Shown here: in pieces, positions 30,094-38,766 of the stretch
How positions within the stretch are numbered: the first letter of the stretch is position 1
Layout: each line of letters begins with the position of its first letter
Assembly: GCF_000153305.1 (NCBI RefSeq)
Contig: NZ_CH724107.1
Location: 447,071-511,070, forward strand
Length of the DNA stretch: 64,000 bases
Direction: 5' to 3'
Source of the DNA: Oceanicola granulosus HTCC2516
Lineage (GTDB): Bacteria; Pseudomonadota; Alphaproteobacteria; Rhodobacterales; Rhodobacteraceae
The notes under the pieces: model-generated
Told to the model about the DNA's origin: nothing
Database searches by the model: none
Seen by the model: the letters and a program-made list of their open reading frames with translations, nothing else
Made by a program: the position numbers and the translations under genes

Positions 30094-33000
30094 TCACTCG
30101 GCGGCGCGCAGCGGCAGCAGGGGCTGGTCGGCAGGGTAGACGGGCGCGGGGGTGTCGCCGCTGTCCTCGGTCCAGACGATCTCGGGGTGGCGGATCTGGC
30201 GCGCCTCCCGGTTGAGCGCCCAGTCGCGCGCCGCCCGGCTGCCGCGGCCGAACGAGAGCCGCGCGAGCAGGCGCGACAGCCAGCGCGCGTAGGTCGTCAC
30301 CCAGACCCGCAGCGCCAGCATCGAGGGCGTGAAGACCAGCGTCAGCACCGTCGCGATGCCGAGGCCGAAGACCACCGCCGTGGCGAGCTGCGTCCACCAG
30401 AGCGCGGTCGGCGAGCCCACCGAGTAGCCGCCGCCGAAGAAGTCGATCGACAGCCCGAACATCATCGGCGTCAGGCCCGCCATCGTGGTGATCGTGGTCA
30501 GCAGCACCGGCCGCAACCGCTCCTCGGCGGTGCGCACGATGGCCTTCAGGCGCGGCATGTAGGCGGCGTATTCCTGGTAGGTGTCGATCAGCACGATGTT
30601 GTTGTTCACCACGATCCCCGCGAGCGCGACGATGCCGGTGCCGGTCATGATGATCGAGAACGCCTGGTCCATCACCAGCATTCCGATCAGCACGCCGGCC
30701 GTCGACATGATGACCGCGAGCAGCACCAGGACGGCGTTGTAGAACGAGTTGAACTGCGCCAGCAGGATGATGAACATCAGCCCCAGCGCGCCGATGAAGG
30801 CGGTCATCAGGAACGCCTGGCTCTCCGCCTGGTCGGCCTGGTCGCCGGCCCATTCGTAGCCGATGTCGCCCGGCAGCGCGCCTGCGTCGGCGAGCCAGGT
30901 CTCGAGCTCGGCGATCCGCTCGGTCGGGGTGATCGGCGTGACGCGCAGCTCGTCGGCCTGGAGACGGCGCTCGACGTCGGCGAGCGCGACGCCGGCGGTG
31001 AGGTCGCTCACCTGGTAGCGCGTGCCGTCGGCCCCGGTGAGGACGGGATTGCCGTTGTCGCGCACCCGCACGTCGTCGCCGATCTCGCGGGCGTAGGCGA
31101 GCACGTTGCCGGCCTCGTCGGGCAGGGCGATCTCGTCGCCCGGCTGCGCCTCGAGGGCGACGAAGCCCGGCTCCACGTCGGCGCGGATCTCGAAGTAGCG
31201 CTCCTGGTCGATCCGGTCGATCTGGGCGAGCTTCTCGACCGGGGTCAGCGTGATGAAGTTCGACAGCGGCACCAGCCCGTCGGGCGTGCGGACCCGCAAC
31301 GTCTCGAGGGTGGAGAGCACGCGCTCGTCCTCGGGGAAGCGGACGCGGATCTCGATCTCCTCGTCGGAGCTGTCGACGCGCATGGTGTCGAGCAGGATGC
31401 CGCGCGTGACGAGCTGCACCATCGCGCCGACGGCGGCGACGCTGGCGCCGAACTGGCCGGCGCGCTCGACGTCGACGTCGATCTGCCAGTCGATGCCGGG
31501 CAGGGGCAGGGTGTCTTCCACGGCGATCAGGCCGGGCATCTGGTCGAAGTAGGCGCGGGTCTGGGCGACGGCGCCGGTCAGCGCTGTCCAGTCGTTGCCC
31601 TTGAGGCGCAGGGTGATCGGCTTGGCCGCGCCGGGGCCCATGGCGAGGTTGAGCGCCTCGGTGCGCAGCCCCGGGATCGCGTCGAGCCGGTCCTGCAGCC
31701 GCTCCATCACCACGTCGCCGTCGAGCTCCTCGAGCGTCACGTCGGGATTGGCGGCCACGAAGGCGGGACGGTCCTCCCACGGAACGAGCTCGAGCTGGAG
31801 CTGGCCGATCGTGTCGGCCGGCCCGGAGGCGCCGGCGGTGTTGGAGTTGAGCCCGCCGTCGCCGGCGAAGGCGAAGACGGTCTGGATGCCGACCGTGTCG
31901 AGCGCGACCTCCTCGGCCTGGCGCACGAGCGCGTCCTTCTCGGCGAGGCTGAGGTTGCCGCGGGCCTGGACGTAGATGATCGACTGCTCGGGCTCGCTGT
32001 CGGCGAAGAATTCGACGCCGTTGGAGTTCTCGCCGAAGTAGCCGAAGGTGAAGACCACGAAGCCGACGACGGCGGCGATGGTGACGAGCGGCATGACCGG
32101 GTTGCCGGTGATGAGCCGGATCACCCAGCCGAACGGCGTGTGCCCGCGCTCGGCGCGCACGGTGCGCGGCTTGCGCTGGAACTTCACCGAGTCGAGCGCG
32201 ATGGACAATCCGATGACCGAGGCGAGGAACAGCGCGATGCCCGGCAGGCTGTCGGCGAGGCCCGAGGTCTGGACCGCGCCGCCCGCGAGGTAGGCCGGGT
32301 TGAGGATCAGCATCGCGCCGAGGAAGGTCAGCGCGCCCGCCACCGGCACCAGCAGCGCCCGCACCGCCCACGGCAGGCTACGGCGCAGCCCGTTGGCGGC
32401 GCGCCCGAAGCTGCGGCTCATCCGGCCGGTGATGCCGCCCATGATCGGCAGGAAGATCAGCGCCACGATCAGCGAGGCGCAGAGCACGAAGATCAGCGTG
32501 ACGGGGAGCATCCCCATGAACTGCCCCGGCAGGCCCGGCCAGAACAGCATTGGCAAGAACGCGCAGAGCGTGGTGGCGGTGGAGGAGACGACGGGCCAGA
32601 ACATCCGCTTGGCGGCGTCGGTGTAGGCGTGCATCGGCCCGACGCCCTCCTCGATGCGCTTGTCGGCGTACTCCACCACGACGATCGCGCCGTCGACGAG
32701 CATCCCCACAGCGAGGATCAGGCCGAACATCACGATGTTGGAGATCGTCACGTCCATCACCGCGAGGAACGCGAAGCAGAGCAGGAACGACGTCGGGATC
32801 GCGAAGCCCATGAGCAGCGCCGGCCGGGTGCCGAGCGCGGCGAGCACCACGATCATCACCAGCGCCACCGCGGTGAGCACCGAGCCCTCGAGCTGGCTGA
32901 CCATGGAGGCGATGGTGCGGCTCTGGTCGTTGGAGGTGCCCACGTCGATCGCGTCGCGCAGCTCTTCGGGCCAGGCGGCGCGCTCGGCGGCGACCTCCTG

Positions 33001-33897
33001 CTGCACGAGCGCCGACGTGTCGATGACGTTGAAGCCCTTGCGCTTGACCACCTGCAGCGCGACCGTGTTGACCCCGTCGAAGCGGGCGGTGCTGGTGCGG
33101 TCCTCGAAAGTGAGCCGTATCTCGGCGAGCTCTCCGAGCGTCACCTGGCGGTCGCCGTCGCTCTTGACGACGAGCTCGTAGATGTCCTGCGCCTCGTCGA
33201 AGCTCGAGGGAATCTTGATGGCGAAGGCGCCCTGTTCCGTCTCGATCTCGCCGGCGGCGATGAGCTGGTTGTTCTGGGTCACCACGTCGATCAGCTCGGT
33301 CGCGGTGACGTTGTAGGCCTCGAGCCGCAGCGGATCGATGATGACCTCGAGCATCTCGTCGCGCTGCCCGGTGAGCGAGGCCGACAGCACCGGCTCCAGC
33401 CCCTCGAGGCGGTCCTGCAGGTCCTTGGCGACGCGCAGCAGGGTGCGCTCGGGTACCCGGCCGGTGAGGTTGACGATCAGGATCGGGAATTCGGAGAAGT
33501 TGATCTCGTTGATCGTGTACTGGTCGGCGCCCTCGGGGAACTGGCCCTGCACGTTGTTCATCGCGTCGCGCACGTCGGCCATGGTCTGGGTCTTGTCCCA
33601 GCCGAACTCGAACTCGAGCGACACCCCGGCATAGCCCTCGGAGGCGGTCGAGGTCATCGTCTTGAGCCCGTCGATGTCGGCGAGCTCGGTCTCCATCGGC
33701 TTGACGAGCAGCGTCTCGCTGTCGGCGGCGGAAATGCCCTGGAACGGAACCGAGACGAAGAGGGCGGGGATCTCGATGTCGGGCTCGCCCTCCTTGGGCA
33801 GGCTGACATAGGCCGTCGCGCCGGCCACGACGGACAGCACGATGAAGGCCATGACCATCCGCGCCCGGGAGGCGGCCCAGTCGATCAGTCCGTTCAT
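30094..33897 (-). CDS. RND efflux transporter, unusually long
   Basis: Inner-membrane proton-driven pump of the RND superfamily. At 1267 residues it exceeds the usual 1030-1050. The N-terminal helix (residues 13-32) leads to a periplasmic half, then TM2-6 with the TM4 proton-relay segment LAVGMLVDGAIVVVE, which keeps one of the two usual aspartates. The second half repeats the layout (VNNNIVLIDTYQE in TM10). Between the halves, about residues 505-575, there are two extra hydrophobic segments (ALLVPVAGALTFLGAMLIL and IALFLASVIGLSIALDSV) that ordinary RND pumps lack. It overlaps the upstream adaptor gene by four bases, so the two are translationally coupled. Substrate unknown. Confidence 0.92.
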   Translation of the reverse strand: MNGLIDWAASRARMVMAFIVLSVVAGATAYVSLPKEGEPDIEIPALFVSVPFQGISAADSETLLVKPMETELADIDGLKTMTSTASEGYAGVSLEFEFGWDKTQTMADVRDAMNNVQGQFPEGADQYTINEINFSEFPILIVNLTGRVPERTLLRVAKDLQDRLEGLEPVLSASLTGQRDEMLEVIIDPLRLEAYNVTATELIDVVTQNNQLIAAGEIETEQGAFAIKIPSSFDEAQDIYELVVKSDGDRQVTLGELAEIRLTFEDRTSTARFDGVNTVALQVVKRKGFNVIDTSALVQQEVAAERAAWPEELRDAIDVGTSNDQSRTIASMVSQLEGSVLTAVALVMIVVLAALGTRPALLMGFAIPTSFLLCFAFLAVMDVTISNIVMFGLILAVGMLVDGAIVVVEYADKRIEEGVGPMHAYTDAAKRMFWPVVSSTATTLCAFLPMLFWPGLPGQFMGMLPVTLIFVLCASLIVALIFLPIMGGITGRMSRSFGRAANGLRRSLPWAVRALLVPVAGALTFLGAMLILNPAYLAGGAVQTSGLADSLPGIALFLASVIGLSIALDSVKFQRKPRTVRAERGHTPFGWVIRLITGNPVMPLVTIAAVVGFVVFTFGYFGENSNGVEFFADSEPEQSIIYVQARGNLSLAEKDALVRQAEEVALDTVGIQTVFAFAGDGGLNSNTAGASGPADTIGQLQLELVPWEDRPAFVAANPDVTLEELDGDVVMERLQDRLDAIPGLRTEALNLAMGPGAAKPITLRLKGNDWTALTGAVAQTRAYFDQMPGLIAVEDTLPLPGIDWQIDVDVERAGQFGASVAAVGAMVQLVTRGILLDTMRVDSSDEEIEIRVRFPEDERVLSTLETLRVRTPDGLVPLSNFITLTPVEKLAQIDRIDQERYFEIRADVEPGFVALEAQPGDEIALPDEAGNVLAYAREIGDDVRVRDNGNPVLTGADGTRYQVSDLTAGVALADVERRLQADELRVTPITPTERIAELETWLADAGALPGDIGYEWAGDQADQAESQAFLMTAFIGALGLMFIILLAQFNSFYNAVLVLLAVIMSTAGVLIGMLVMDQAFSIIMTGTGIVALAGIVVNNNIVLIDTYQEYAAYMPRLKAIVRTAEERLRPVLLTTITTMAGLTPMMFGLSIDFFGGGYSVGSPTALWWTQLATAVVFGLGIATVLTLVFTPSMLALRVWVTTYARWLSRLLARLSFGRGSRAARDWALNREARQIRHPEIVWTEDSGDTPAPVYPADQPLLPLRAAE

Positions 33898-35240
33898 CCC
33901 TCGTTCTCCCGGTAGGTCGGATCGACCGGCACGCCGTCGATGACGTATTCCTGCCCGACGACGATCACGTCGACGCGCTCGGGCAGGCCGCTGACCCAGA
34001 TCCCCTCGCCGCTGTCGCGCACCATCTGGACCGGCATGAAGGCGGCGGTGGAATCGTCGGCGACGGCGCGGATGCCGAGGTCGCCGTCGTCGTTGAGCGT
34101 GAGCGCCGATTGCGGCAGCAGGTGGGCGTCTTGGCCCTCGGCGCGGATCATGATCTCGACGGTCTGCCCGTCGCTCACCGAGAGGTCGGCGTTGTCGACC
34201 GTCACCTCGACGCGGAAGGTGCGGGTGGTCTCGTCGGCGGAGCGCGCGAGGTAGGTGACCTCGCCGCGCAGCTCCTCGCTCGCCGAGGCGAGGCGGGCGA
34301 CGGCGGGCGCGCCGAGCTCGACCTTGCCGACGCCGATCTCGGGGACGAAACCGACGAGGCGGATCGGGTCGAGCTGGATGATCGTGGCGCAGAGCCCGCC
34401 GGCCTGCAGCAGGCTGCCCCGCTCGGCGGCGTCGGTCTCCATCAGGCCCGCGAAGGGCGCCGTGATCCGGAGCCGGTCGATCTCGCGCTCGGAGCTTGCC
34501 ACCTGCGCCTGCGCCGACACGATGGCCGCCTGCGCGCCCTGCACGGCGGCGACGGCGCCCTCGACGCCGGCCTCGGCGCCCTTGATCCCGGCGGTGGTGC
34601 TCGACAGGGTCGCCTGCGCCGACGACACCGACGCCCGCGCGCTCTCGAGCGCGGCCTCGGCGTTGGCGAGGCGGGTCTCGCTGGCGAAGCCGTCCTCGCT
34701 GAGGCGGCTGGCGGCGTTGTAGTTGATCTCGGCCTCGGCGAGCCGGGCCTCGGCCTCGGCGAGGCGGGCCTCGGCCTCGGCGACGCGGGCGACGGCCTCG
34801 GCCTGCTTGGCCTCCGCCTCGGGCACCCGGGCCTCGGCCTCGGGCAGCCGTGCGCGGGCCTCGGCGAGGCGGCCGAGCGCCTCGTCGAGCGTCGCCTGCC
34901 GGGCGCCGGGATCGAGCTCGCAGAGCAGGTCGCCCTCCTCGACGTAGCTGCCCTTGTCGAGCGGCTCCGAGATCACCAGCCCCGATGTCTCCGCCCGAAC
35001 GTCGACGCTGCGCGCCGCCTCGGTGCGCCCGCGCAGCACGACGGCGTCGTCGATCGTGCTCGCCTGCGACGTCATCGCCACGACCGACACCGCCTCGGGG
35101 CCCTCGTCGGGCATGGCCACCTCGGCGGGCGCGTCCTCGACCGACACCTGCGCGATGGCGAGCAGCGTGCCGCGGTCGACCACCACGAAGTAGACCACAA
35201 CCGTCACGAGGATGGCCGTGAGAATTGGCATGAGACGCAT
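33894..35240 (-). CDS. RND efflux periplasmic adaptor (HlyD/AcrA family)
   Basis: A 448-residue membrane-fusion protein that links the RND pump to an outer-membrane channel. The N-terminal helix (residues 4-22) is an uncleaved anchor. The lipoyl half-motif VRAETSGLVISEPLDKGSYVEEGD is split by a long alpha-helical hairpin (about residues 110-250) rich in AEAEARL heptads, followed by the second lipoyl half ITAPFAGLMETDAAERGSLLQAGG and the beta-barrel. The hairpin is longer than in AcrA, more like the long-hairpin adaptors. Its ATG at 35240 starts the operon. Two TGAAC-N6-GTTCA inverted repeats lie upstream. No outer-membrane factor is adjacent. Confidence 0.92.
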   Translation of the reverse strand: MRLMPILTAILVTVVVYFVVVDRGTLLAIAQVSVEDAPAEVAMPDEGPEAVSVVAMTSQASTIDDAVVLRGRTEAARSVDVRAETSGLVISEPLDKGSYVEEGDLLCELDPGARQATLDEALGRLAEARARLPEAEARVPEAEAKQAEAVARVAEAEARLAEAEARLAEAEINYNAASRLSEDGFASETRLANAEAALESARASVSSAQATLSSTTAGIKGAEAGVEGAVAAVQGAQAAIVSAQAQVASSEREIDRLRITAPFAGLMETDAAERGSLLQAGGLCATIIQLDPIRLVGFVPEIGVGKVELGAPAVARLASASEELRGEVTYLARSADETTRTFRVEVTVDNADLSVSDGQTVEIMIRAEGQDAHLLPQSALTLNDDGDLGIRAVADDSTAAFMPVQMVRDSGEGIWVSGLPERVDVIVVGQEYVIDGVPVDPTYRENEG

Positions 35241-35266
35241 GGGCGATCGTCCGTTGGGTCTGTTAC

Positions 35267-35282
35267 TGAACCTGTCAGTTCA
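35267..35282. promoter_or_regulatory. Operator-like inverted repeat 1 upstream of the efflux operon
   Basis: TGAAC-CTGTCA-GTTCA, an inverted repeat with five-base arms and a six-base spacer, 26 bp upstream of the adaptor start. A second repeat with the same arms and spacing lies 65 bp away at 35332. The form fits a dimeric TetR/AcrR-type repressor site. Confidence 0.6.
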
Positions 35283-35331
35283 CTTAGCGACTTTGTGCCG
35301 TAGCGCAAGCATCGCACACCCAGCTTTACGC

Positions 35332-35347
35332 TGAACGGGCCGGTTCA
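35332..35347. promoter_or_regulatory. Operator-like inverted repeat 2 upstream of the efflux operon
   Basis: TGAAC-GGGCCG-GTTCA, the same arms and spacing as the repeat at 35267-35282, with one further paired base on each side (C...G). It lies between the efflux operon and the terminator of the neighbouring gene. Confidence 0.6.
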
Positions 35348-35372
35348 GATGAATTTTGTTGCAGGAGCGCGC

Positions 35373-35408
35373 AAAAAAGCCCGGCCGCGCACGTCGCGCG
35401 GCCGGGCT
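35373..35408 (-). terminator. Strong intrinsic terminator
   Basis: On the minus strand a perfect 13-bp stem (35378-35390 with 35396-35408) with a five-base loop is followed by TTTTTT. It ends transcription of the membrane-protein gene at 35452-36453 before the efflux promoter. Confidence 0.92.
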
Positions 35409-35451
35409 GGAGGGGCGAGGGCGCGCGCGTGGCGCGGCCGTGCCGGGGGGG

Positions 35452-36453
35452 TCAGTCGCGAACCGGACGCCCCATGGCGGCGCCGGCGACGGCGGCGATC
35501 AGGCCGAGCAGGGAGGCGATGAAGGCGCCCATGGCGGCGGTGCTGGCGGCGTCGACGGCGGTATCGAGCGCCTCGGCGGCCGCCTGGCGCGCTTCGTCGA
35601 GCGCGTTCTGCGCCGCGGCGGTGGCTTCCTCAAGCTGCGTCTCCACCTCGGCGATGAAGCGCTCGGCCTCGGTCTCGGTGATGCCGAAGCGCTGCTCCAT
35701 GACCGCGATCGCCTCGGCGCGATCTTCCTCGCCGAGCACGCCGCCGCCGCCGAACAGCGTGCCGACGAAGTCGTCGATCTCCTCGGCCGCCGTGCCGGGC
35801 TGCGCGACGATCTCCGACGCCGTCTGCTGCGCGGCGTTCACCGCCCGGCGCTGCTCGGACTGACTGACCACCTCGCGGAAGATGTCGCGCGCCTGAGCCT
35901 GGAACGCCTCCGGCGTCAGGCCCTCGGCCTCGAGTTGGGCACGGAGGTCGTCGGGCAGCGCGTCCATGCCCATCTGCGGCAGCGCCAGGTCGGGCACCTG
36001 CACGTCCTCGGGGATCACCGCCTGCGCCGCGCTCGACACGCCGCTGGCGGCGCTGCCGAGCAGCGAGCCGGTCATGTTCACGAGGCCCATCGAGGCCGAG
36101 ACCGCGAGCCACGCGGCGGCGAGGGTGGTGACGGCCCAGACGGCGGCGCCGTGCAGGTAGTTGCCCATCTTGTGCAGCACGCCGCCGAGGCGGCCGGCCG
36201 CGTAGCCGCCGCCGAGCAGGGCCAGCAGCTGCGAGATCACGATCCACCACGGCGCAACGGAGGGAACCGCGCCCACGGGCTCCGCGTCGGTCGGCTCGAG
36301 CGCGGCGAAGCCCCACCAGAGGCCGAGCAGCGACAGCAGTATGAAGAGCGCGAGCGCGATGGCGGTGCCGGCAAAGATGGCGCTCCACGAGGCGCGGCCG
36401 CCCCGGTCGAGAGTGGATTCAGCGGCCATCGCCGCGCTTGTCGTTGCTTTCAT
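35452..36453 (-). CDS. Membrane protein of unknown function with coiled coil
   Basis: A 333-residue membrane protein. After a short cytoplasmic N-terminus it has three hydrophobic segments (SWSAIFAGTAIALALFILLSLLGLWWG, IVISQLLALLGGGYAAG and AVWAVTTLAAAWLAVSA, given as parts), then a long soluble region (about 165-290) with alpha-helical, Ala/Glu-rich coiled-coil sequence, and a last hydrophobic helix (MGAFIASLLGLIAAVAGAAMG). The N-terminal SWSAIFAGT segment resembles proteins labelled PhnA-like in rhizobia, a name with no functional support. It has its own strong terminator and no clear operon partner. Confidence 0.6.
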   Translation of the reverse strand: MKATTSAAMAAESTLDRGGRASWSAIFAGTAIALALFILLSLLGLWWGFAALEPTDAEPVGAVPSVAPWWIVISQLLALLGGGYAAGRLGGVLHKMGNYLHGAAVWAVTTLAAAWLAVSASMGLVNMTGSLLGSAASGVSSAAQAVIPEDVQVPDLALPQMGMDALPDDLRAQLEAEGLTPEAFQAQARDIFREVVSQSEQRRAVNAAQQTASEIVAQPGTAAEEIDDFVGTLFGGGGVLGEEDRAEAIAVMEQRFGITETEAERFIAEVETQLEEATAAAQNALDEARQAAAEALDTAVDAASTAAMGAFIASLLGLIAAVAGAAMGRPVRD

Positions 36454-36628
36454 TGTTCAACTCCGGGCAGGTGCATATCTGCGGAGGGAATGCCGCTCCC
36501 GCAGCCGAAGTTCCGCGATCTGGGCGGGTTCCCACCGATCCGCCCGCCCTTGTCCCGCCGCGCCGCTTCGCGATAAGAGGGCCCGAACCAGCGTTCGGCC
36601 CCTCAGCGGGCATCCGGGAGGCACGGCA

Positions 36629-37333
36629 TTGAGCAACAACGAGAGCTTCATCGACGAGGTCAACGAGGAGGTCCGCCGCGACCGGCTCTACGGCTATCTC
36701 CGCCGCTACGGCTGGATCGCCGCGCTCGTGGTGGTGCTGATCGTGGGCGGGGCCGCGTGGTCGGAATGGAGCCGGGCGCGCGAGCAGGCCCGGGCGCAGG
36801 AGCTCGGCGACGCGCTGCTCGCCGCCGCCGAGATGGAGGACGCCGAGGCCCGCGCCGCCGCGCTCGAGGCGCTGGCGCCCGAGGGGCCGGCCGTCGCCGT
36901 CGCGGGGATGCTGGCCGCCGAGGCGCAGGCCGAGGCCGGCGACAGCGCCGCCGCCACCGCCACGCTCGCCGCGCTCGCCGACGATCCCGAGGTGCCGCCG
37001 CTCTACCGCGATCTCGCCGCGCTCAAGGCGCTGATGCTCGATGAGACGATGTCGCCCGCCGAGCGCGCCGCCGCCTTCGGCGAGCTCGCCCGCCCCGGCG
37101 CGCCGTTCCGCATGGTGGCGCTCGAGCAGCAGGCGCTCGCCGAGGTCGCCGCCGGCGACGCCGAGACCGCGCTCGACACACTGGCCCGGATCATTCGCGA
37201 CGCCGACGTCTCGCAGGACTTGCGCGACCGCGCCACTACGCTGATGGTGGCCCTCGGCGGCGAACCCGAGACGCTGGCCGGGGCCGGTGCCGGCGGCGCG
37301 AGCGTGACCGCCGAGCCGGCCGCCGAGCAGTGA
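36629..37333 (+). CDS. YfgM-like membrane-anchored tetratricopeptide protein
   Basis: A 234-residue protein with a short cytoplasmic N-terminus, one membrane helix (WIAALVVVLIVGGAAWSEW, about residues 29-47) and a periplasmic helical-repeat region, the layout of YfgM, an ancillary SecYEG/periplasmic chaperone partner. The frame is open upstream; the TTG at 36629 is preceded by GGGAGG with good spacing and gives MSNNESFIDEVNEEV, matching family N-termini. In many proteobacteria yfgM, bamB and der are adjacent in that order, as here, which strengthens the call. The C-terminal tail is Ala/Gly-rich and probably disordered. Confidence 0.82.
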   Translation: MSNNESFIDEVNEEVRRDRLYGYLRRYGWIAALVVVLIVGGAAWSEWSRAREQARAQELGDALLAAAEMEDAEARAAALEALAPEGPAVAVAGMLAAEAQAEAGDSAAATATLAALADDPEVPPLYRDLAALKALMLDETMSPAERAAAFGELARPGAPFRMVALEQQALAEVAAGDAETALDTLARIIRDADVSQDLRDRATTLMVALGGEPETLAGAGAGGASVTAEPAAEQ

Positions 37334-37383
37334 GCAGGGCAGGCGCGCCGCACGAGACGGAACCGAGGCGAGGGGCGACAGGC

Positions 37384-38721
37384 ATGAGATCGACGACCAA
37401 GACGGGCCTCGCTCTGACGCTCGCCCTGCTGGCCGCCGCCTGCGGCGCTCCCGACACCCGGCTCCCCGGCGAACGGCTCGGCCTGCGCGCCTTCGACAGC
37501 GCCCCCGATCCGGCCGCCATCCGCGCCGCCCAGCCAAACACCGCCCGCGCCATCGCGCTGCCCGCGGCGCGCGTCAACGCCGCCTGGACCCATCGCGGCG
37601 GCGAGGCCGACCACTTTCTCGGACACGTCGCGCTCGGCCCGACCCCGACGCTCGCCTTCCGCACGCCGATCGGCGCGGGCGACAGCCGCCGGGCCCGCAT
37701 CACCGCCGACCCGGTCGTCGCCGACGGCCGCGTCTTCACCCTCGACGCCAACGCCACCCTCAGCGCCACCGCCGTCACCGGCGAGCCGCTCTGGGCAGTG
37801 TCCGTCGCGCGCCGGCTCGACGCGGCCACCGATGCCTCGGGCGGCGGGCTCGCCTACGCCGACGGCGTGGTCTACGTCACCACCACCTTCGGCGAGCTGA
37901 TCGCCATCGACGCGGCGACCGGCGGCGAGTTCTGGACCCAGGACCTCGACGCGCCGGGCGGCTCCGCGCCCACCGTCTCGGGCGACCTCGTCTACGTCGC
38001 GGCGCGCAACGGGCGCGCCTGGGCGATCGACCGGGGCAACGGCCGGATCCGCTGGACGCTCGCCGGCACGCCCTCGCCCGACGGCTTCGACGGCGGCGCC
38101 GGCGCGGCGGTGTCGGGCGGCTACGCGCTGTTCCCGTTCCCCTCGGGCGAAGTCGTCGGCGCCTTCGCGCAAGGCGGCATCCGGCGCTGGTCGTCCTTCG
38201 TCGCCGGCCGCCGGCTCGGCCGGGCGGGGGGCTTCGTCACCGACATCTCGGGCGATCCCGTCGTCGCCGACGGCCGGGTCTATGCCGGCAACGTCTCGGG
38301 GGCGCTCGACGCGCTCGACCTCGAGACCGGCGAGACGATCTGGTCGGTCACCGAGGGCGCGCTGAGCCCGGTGGTGCCGGTCGGCGATTCCGTGTTCCTC
38401 GTCAACGAGGTCAACCAGCTGGTCCGCCTCGACGCCGCCACCGGCGCCCCGATCTGGCGCCAGGAGTTGCCGACCTTCGTCGAGCAGCGCTTCAGCCTGT
38501 TCCGCAAGCCCAACCGGCTCCATGCCCATTACGGCCCCGTCCTCGCCGGTGGCCGTCTCGTCGTCGCCTCCTCCGATGGCCTGCTGCGCTTCTTCGACCC
38601 GGTCTCGGGCGCGCTGACCGGCCAGAGCGAGCTTCCCGGCGGCGCGACCACCAACCCCGTCGTCGCGGGCGGTGTGCTCTACGTGGTCAACAAGGACGGC
38701 GAACTTCTCGCTTTCCGTTGA
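37384..38721 (+). CDS. bamB: Outer-membrane assembly lipoprotein BamB (PQQ-like beta-propeller)
   Basis: A 445-residue lipoprotein. The signal peptide ends in a lipobox-like LLAAAC (Cys about residue 19), followed by an eight-bladed beta-propeller of PQQ-type repeats. Recurrent propeller motifs are GRVFTLDANATLSA, LIAIDAATGGEFW, AWAIDRGNGRIRW and LDALDLETGETIWSV. BamB assists the BamA machine in folding outer-membrane proteins. An upstream GTG at 37330 would add 18 residues before the signal; the ATG at 37384 preserves a normal signal peptide and has AGGGG upstream. The yfgM-bamB-der order supports the call over a PQQ dehydrogenase. Confidence 0.88.
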   Translation: MRSTTKTGLALTLALLAAACGAPDTRLPGERLGLRAFDSAPDPAAIRAAQPNTARAIALPAARVNAAWTHRGGEADHFLGHVALGPTPTLAFRTPIGAGDSRRARITADPVVADGRVFTLDANATLSATAVTGEPLWAVSVARRLDAATDASGGGLAYADGVVYVTTTFGELIAIDAATGGEFWTQDLDAPGGSAPTVSGDLVYVAARNGRAWAIDRGNGRIRWTLAGTPSPDGFDGGAGAAVSGGYALFPFPSGEVVGAFAQGGIRRWSSFVAGRRLGRAGGFVTDISGDPVVADGRVYAGNVSGALDALDLETGETIWSVTEGALSPVVPVGDSVFLVNEVNQLVRLDAATGAPIWRQELPTFVEQRFSLFRKPNRLHAHYGPVLAGGRLVVASSDGLLRFFDPVSGALTGQSELPGGATTNPVVAGGVLYVVNKDGELLAFR

Positions 38722-38766
38722 CGCGGTGAGGGTGTATCGGCCCGGCTTCCCAACCCGAGGCGCGCC

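Noticed and set aside
30070-33915. A 1281-codon open frame opposite the RND pump
   Set aside because: Same reason: the minus-strand frame has clear RND motifs and this one has low-complexity composition only.
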